A stretch of 8,747 nt of DNA, taken from NCBI GenBank assembly GCA_035517515.1, contig DATIYQ010000327.1:1-8747 (forward strand), in the 5' to 3' direction. Positions 6,309-8,747 of this stretch are shown one piece after another. Source of the DNA: JOPF136 sp035517515 (GTDB lineage Bacteria > Acidobacteriota > Terriglobia > Acidiferrales > UBA7541). The translations under genes and the position numbers were made by a program. A model generated the notes under the pieces. It ran no database searches and had not been told where the DNA came from. It was given only the letters and a program-made list of their open reading frames with translations. Every line of letters starts with the position of its first letter. Positions within the stretch are counted from its first letter, which is position 1.

Positions 6309-7203
6309 TTTCATTTCCGATCAACACCGCGCTGCGAATCTGGGAATAGAGGTCGGCCAGCGCGCCCGGCGTGTGCGGGATCAGAATGGTGTTGGAGCGG
6401 GAGGACGCGCCGATTTCCTTCAGCGTGTCCAGATACTGCGTCATCACCACCAGCATCATCACGTCTTCCGCGCGGGAGCCGGGAACCGCCTGGGTAAACG
6501 TCTCCACCGATTCGCGCAGGCCGTCAATAATGGCCTTGCGCTGGTTGGCGATGCCTTCCCCTTGCAGTTTCTTCGATTGCGCCTCGGCTTCCGCGTTTTT
6601 CACCGCCATGATGCGCGCCGCTTCGCCCTTGGCCAGCGCCGCCTCCTGCTCCCGCCGCGCCGCGTTGATGTCGTTCATCGCGCTTTTCACTTTCTCCGCC
6701 GGAATGATATCCGTCACCAGGGCTTTCACAATCAGGTAGCCAAACGTCTCCATGGTCGCGTCCAGCTCTTTCTTCACCGCCAGGGCGATGTCTTGCTGGC
6801 TCTCGTAGGCGGTGTCCAGGTCCATCTTGGGCACGTGGCCCAGAATCACGTTGTACACGTAGGCCTCGATCTGCCGCTGCGGAGCCGCTAATTTGTAGTA
6901 AGCCTCGAACACCTTGTTCGGCAGCACCTGGTACTGCACCGCCACCGGGATCTTGACGAACACGTTGTCCTTGGTCTTGGTTTCGATGGGTATGGCCACC
7001 TGCTGCACGCGCATATCCAGTTTGCGCGTCGTTTCGATGAACGGCAGCTTGAACGCCAGCCCGGGTTCAGCCACGCGGTCGAATTTGTTGAAGCGCTCCA
7101 CCACTGCGCGCTCGGCGGTGTTGACGGTGAAAAAGCTGCCGCCCACCACCATCAGCACGAAGACGACGATTACCGCCAGGACGATTAGGGTCACGCCTTC
7201 CAT
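6280..7203 (-). CDS. SPFH/band-7 membrane protein, HIR (hypersensitive-induced response)-like
   Basis: The 307-residue protein has one N-terminal membrane helix (about 5-27) followed by an SPFH/prohibitin domain (about 25-190) and a helical C-terminal region rich in Ala, Glu and Lys. Such proteins oligomerise on the inner membrane and organise microdomains or guide proteases. Phrases such as IETKTKDNVFVKIPVAVQY (73-91), EAYYKL, VPKMDLDTAYE, QRKAIIDGLRESV (221-233) and TQYLDTLKEIGASS (255-268) follow plant HIR proteins almost word for word, closer than to HflK/HflC or flotillins. Length is similar to HIR (about 285). The start is firm: AAGGAGGG lies seven bases ahead of the ATG, though it is buried in an inverted repeat. 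No NfeD-type partner gene is adjacent in the window. It lies 172 bases downstream of the biotin carrier gene in the same direction. Confidence 0.93.
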   Translation of the reverse strand: MEGVTLIVLAVIVVFVLMVVGGSFFTVNTAERAVVERFNKFDRVAEPGLAFKLPFIETTRKLDMRVQQVAIPIETKTKDNVFVKIPVAVQYQVLPNKVFEAYYKLAAPQRQIEAYVYNVILGHVPKMDLDTAYESQQDIALAVKKELDATMETFGYLIVKALVTDIIPAEKVKSAMNDINAARREQEAALAKGEAARIMAVKNAEAEAQSKKLQGEGIANQRKAIIDGLRESVETFTQAVPGSRAEDVMMLVVMTQYLDTLKEIGASSRSNTILIPHTPGALADLYSQIRSAVLIGNETGKLTPPGK

Positions 7204-7375
7204 GTCGATTCCCTCCTTTCAAGGAGAGTGGTGCCGTAGTGTAGCGCCAATTCTCCGGAGTTTGGCACCCCACAGTTTGTGATTCGGGCTGGATGGAGAA
7301 TTGCCGTTGCCAGGGTGGCGCAGACGGCCGCCCGGCAGGGACCGGGTGCTTTCCCCAATCCACGGGACGGTGCGG
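7204..7375. other. Intergenic region between BCCP and SPFH genes
   Basis: This 172-base gap has no credible coding sequence. It includes the ribosome binding site hairpin next to the SPFH gene and an inverted repeat GGTGCC (7230-7235) with GGCACC (7264-7269) enclosing the palindrome CTCCGGAG (7253-7260). A short stem, CCCGG (7331-7335) with CCGGG (7342-7346), lies nearer the carrier gene but lacks a T-run and is not a good terminator. TACACT on the minus strand is a possible -10 box for the SPFH gene, without a matching -35. Confidence 0.4.
7211..7226 (-). promoter_or_regulatory. Strong ribosome binding site of the SPFH gene inside an inverted repeat
   Basis: On the minus strand the sequence is CTCCTTGAAAGGAGGG. 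The last eight bases, AAGGAGGG, are a near-ideal Shine-Dalgarno seven bases before ATG. The first six are its exact complement, so CTCCTT and AAGGAG can form a hairpin that hides the site. In practice this means five pairs with a TGAA loop. Confidence 0.55.
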
Positions 7376-7876
7376 CTAGGAAACCACGGCCAGCACTTCG
7401 CCCGCGTTCACCGCCTGGCCTTCGGCCACCAGCAGGCGCTCGACCGTGCCGGTCTTCGGCGAGCGAATCTCATTCTGCATTTTCATCGCCTCGACCACCA
7501 GCAGGCCGCGCCCGGCTTCAATCTTGTCGCCCTGCATCACCAGCACGCGAACCACTTTTCCGGGCATGGGCGCGAGCACTTGCTGGCGCCCTTCCGCTTC
7601 CACCCCGGCGCCGCGTCCGGCCCCGCGCCAGCGCCGCGGATCCACTACCCGCGCTTCCATGCGGCGCCCGGCGATGGAAACGATCAGTCCCGCCGCGGCC
7701 GCTTCCACGCCCACTTCGCAGCACGCCCCTTCCAGCAGGATCGAGTACTGGCCGGGACCGATTTCCACCGCGTCCGCTTCCACCGCGCGGCCATCGAGCC
7801 TCGCATGCAGGCGCCGGCCTTCGCGCCTGAGTTCCAGGTCGCGGGTCCTTCCGCCGATTTGGATTTTCAGCTTCAT
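7376..7876 (-). CDS. Biotin carboxyl carrier protein (acyl-CoA carboxylase biotinyl subunit)
   Basis: The 166-residue protein ends in a biotinyl/lipoyl attachment domain (about 98-166). It has the canonical hammerhead motif EAMKMQNE with K132 as the biotin site, and the opening APMPGKVVRVLVMQGD. The Pro-Met context and EAMKM identify biotin rather than lipoate. The N-terminal 75 residues are a small beta-rich region (RTRDLELRREGRRLHARLDG), followed by an Arg/Gly linker (about 79-98), as in split carrier subunits of acetyl/propionyl-CoA carboxylase-type enzymes. The protein would carry carboxy-biotin between a biotin carboxylase and a carboxyltransferase, neither of which is in the window. The ATG has no strong ribosome binding site (GGGACC lies 12 bases away). 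The TPR gene stops 39 bases upstream in the same direction, so they may share a transcript. The acyl-CoA substrate cannot be told from this subunit. Confidence 0.92.
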   Translation of the reverse strand: MKLKIQIGGRTRDLELRREGRRLHARLDGRAVEADAVEIGPGQYSILLEGACCEVGVEAAAAGLIVSIAGRRMEARVVDPRRWRGAGRGAGVEAEGRQQVLAPMPGKVVRVLVMQGDKIEAGRGLLVVEAMKMQNEIRSPKTGTVERLLVAEGQAVNAGEVLAVVS

Positions 7877-7915
7877 TTGAAGCCGGTCCCAGGGAATGCG
7901 GTCCGGAGCGGCAGA

Positions 7916-8747
7916 TCAGTGCAGGCCGATTTTCGCGAGCATCTTCTCGAATCGCGGGTCCGCGCGCAAGGGATCCATGTACTGCGATACATTCGCAAAA
8001 ACCAGGAAGAAGTCGTGTTCCTCGTAAGCCTTGTCCAGCCATTGAAAAGCCTGGTCCTTCTCGCCGAGTTGGGCATGGACACCGGCAATCCAGAAACGGT
8101 CCTGCACGCCATCCGACGAGGGCTGTTCGAGCTCGGCGAGGATCTGGCGCGCCTGTGCCGGCTGGCCACACTTGGCGTAGATGTGAGCCAGCCCGGGCCC
8201 ATCGCCTCTCCCGATCTGGACCACAGCCTGCTTCATCTCCATGAGCGCCGCAGCGCAATCACCTTTCTCCTCATACGAGAACGCCAGATGTATGCGCGTG
8301 TATCCACGGTTTGGATTCACGGTGAGGATTTGCTGAGCTTCGGTAATGGCCTGGTCATAGCGGCGAGCCAGGTAGAGGAGCCGGGCGATGTTCGAACTGA
8401 TGACCAGCGAGAGAGGCGAAAGATCGTGGGCGAGGCGCACTTCGCGGATGGCCTCATCATGCCTGCCGGCGGTGGAAAGGTACTCCGCATATCGCAGGTG
8501 GGTGATGGGATTGTTGGAGTTCAATTCGAGCGAGCGACGGAACTCAGCTTCCGCACCGGGCCAGTCCCAGTCGTAATGATGTTTTACGTAGGCGAGTGCG
8601 GTGTGGGCCTCCGCGGATGAAGGGTCGAGTTCGAGCGCCTTGCGCGCCGCGGCGCTGGCGCGCGGAAAAGCCTCGCGCGGCGCGAGCACACTATAGTTCG
8701 CCAGCAGACTGTAAGCATCCGCCAGGCCGGCGTATGCGGGGGCGTAC
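7916..8747 (-). CDS. TPR-repeat protein, C-terminal 276 residues (5' end outside the window)
   Basis: The frame is open to the right edge of the window, so the GTG at 8689 is not a start; translation in frame from the edge reads YAPAYAGLADAYSLLANYSV and runs straight into it. About six to seven tetratricopeptide units follow, such as AAARKALELDPSSAEAHTAL, HDEAIREVRLAHDLSPLSL, YDQAITEAQQILTVNP and KDQAFQWLDKAYEEHDFF. The end is DPLRADPRFEKMLAKIGLH. This C-terminal block is typical of large acidobacterial proteins in which TPRs follow an N-terminal CadC-like winged helix, a membrane segment, or a Ser/Thr kinase. TPRs mediate protein contact. The effector domain is outside the window, so whether this is a transcription regulator or a kinase is unknown. 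The stop lies 39 bases before the biotin carrier gene. Confidence 0.88.
   Translation of the reverse strand, partial: YAPAYAGLADAYSLLANYSVLAPREAFPRASAAARKALELDPSSAEAHTALAYVKHHYDWDWPGAEAEFRRSLELNSNNPITHLRYAEYLSTAGRHDEAIREVRLAHDLSPLSLVISSNIARLLYLARRYDQAITEAQQILTVNPNRGYTRIHLAFSYEEKGDCAAALMEMKQAVVQIGRGDGPGLAHIYAKCGQPAQARQILAELEQPSSDGVQDRFWIAGVHAQLGEKDQAFQWLDKAYEEHDFFLVFANVSQYMDPLRADPRFEKMLAKIGLH

Noticed and set aside
7301..8620. A 439-codon plus-strand frame.
   Set aside because: It crosses antisense through both the biotin carrier and the TPR genes, whose proteins are clearly real. The translation has no recognisable motif.
1..8747. Search by eye for CRISPR arrays, tRNA genes, insertion sequences, toxin-antitoxin or defence genes.
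   Set aside because: No spaced direct repeats, cloverleaf-like sequence, transposase motifs or defence domains were seen on either strand.

Overview
The window looks like a stretch of a GC-rich bacterial chromosome, most probably from an Acidobacteriota member. That assignment is inference. It rests mainly on the C-terminal TPR protein at the right edge, whose YAGLADAYSLL, KALELD and FYDWDWPGAEAEF-like wording I recognise from the large acidobacterial families that join TPR repeats to a winged-helix or kinase domain. High GC and strong third-position bias agree with it. There is no phage, insertion sequence, CRISPR array, tRNA or rRNA that I can see.

Layout, left to right. (1) The left edge holds the first 35 codons of a STAS-domain (anti-sigma-factor antagonist type) protein on the minus strand, with a perfect TATAAT upstream. 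(2) Diverging from it on the plus strand are endonuclease V (nfi), a DNA repair enzyme, and a membrane-anchored diguanylate cyclase with intact GGDEF and RxxD motifs. (3) A receiver-only response regulator on the minus strand faces the cyclase, with a 75-base gap between the stop codons that holds inverted repeats. (4) Divergent from the regulator, behind another TATAAT, is an exported M28 zinc peptidase of the glutamate carboxypeptidase II / transferrin receptor type, complete with PA, M28 and dimerisation domains. (5) Next come rpmB (ribosomal protein L28, four-cysteine zinc form) and, 22 bases later, a secreted SurA/PrsA-like parvulin prolyl isomerase, probably cotranscribed. (6) A minus-strand run fills the rest, read from right to left: the C-terminal part of a TPR protein (cut by the window edge), a biotin carboxyl carrier protein, and an SPFH/band-7 membrane protein very close in wording to plant hypersensitive-induced-response (HIR) proteins. 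The SPFH gene converges on the isomerase gene, and a good stem-loop sits between them.

The genes read as ordinary chromosomal neighbours: signalling (STAS, GGDEF, receiver), repair, translation, envelope protein folding, peptide hydrolysis and acyl-CoA carboxylation. I do not see a convincing undescribed multi-gene system. The points most worth a second look are the altered substrate-pocket residues of the GCPII-like peptidase, the two mutually exclusive pairings just upstream of rpmB, and the perfect inverted repeat that covers the Shine-Dalgarno sequence of the SPFH gene. The long antisense ORFs opposite the peptidase and the TPR/BCCP genes look like by-products of GC-rich codon bias.
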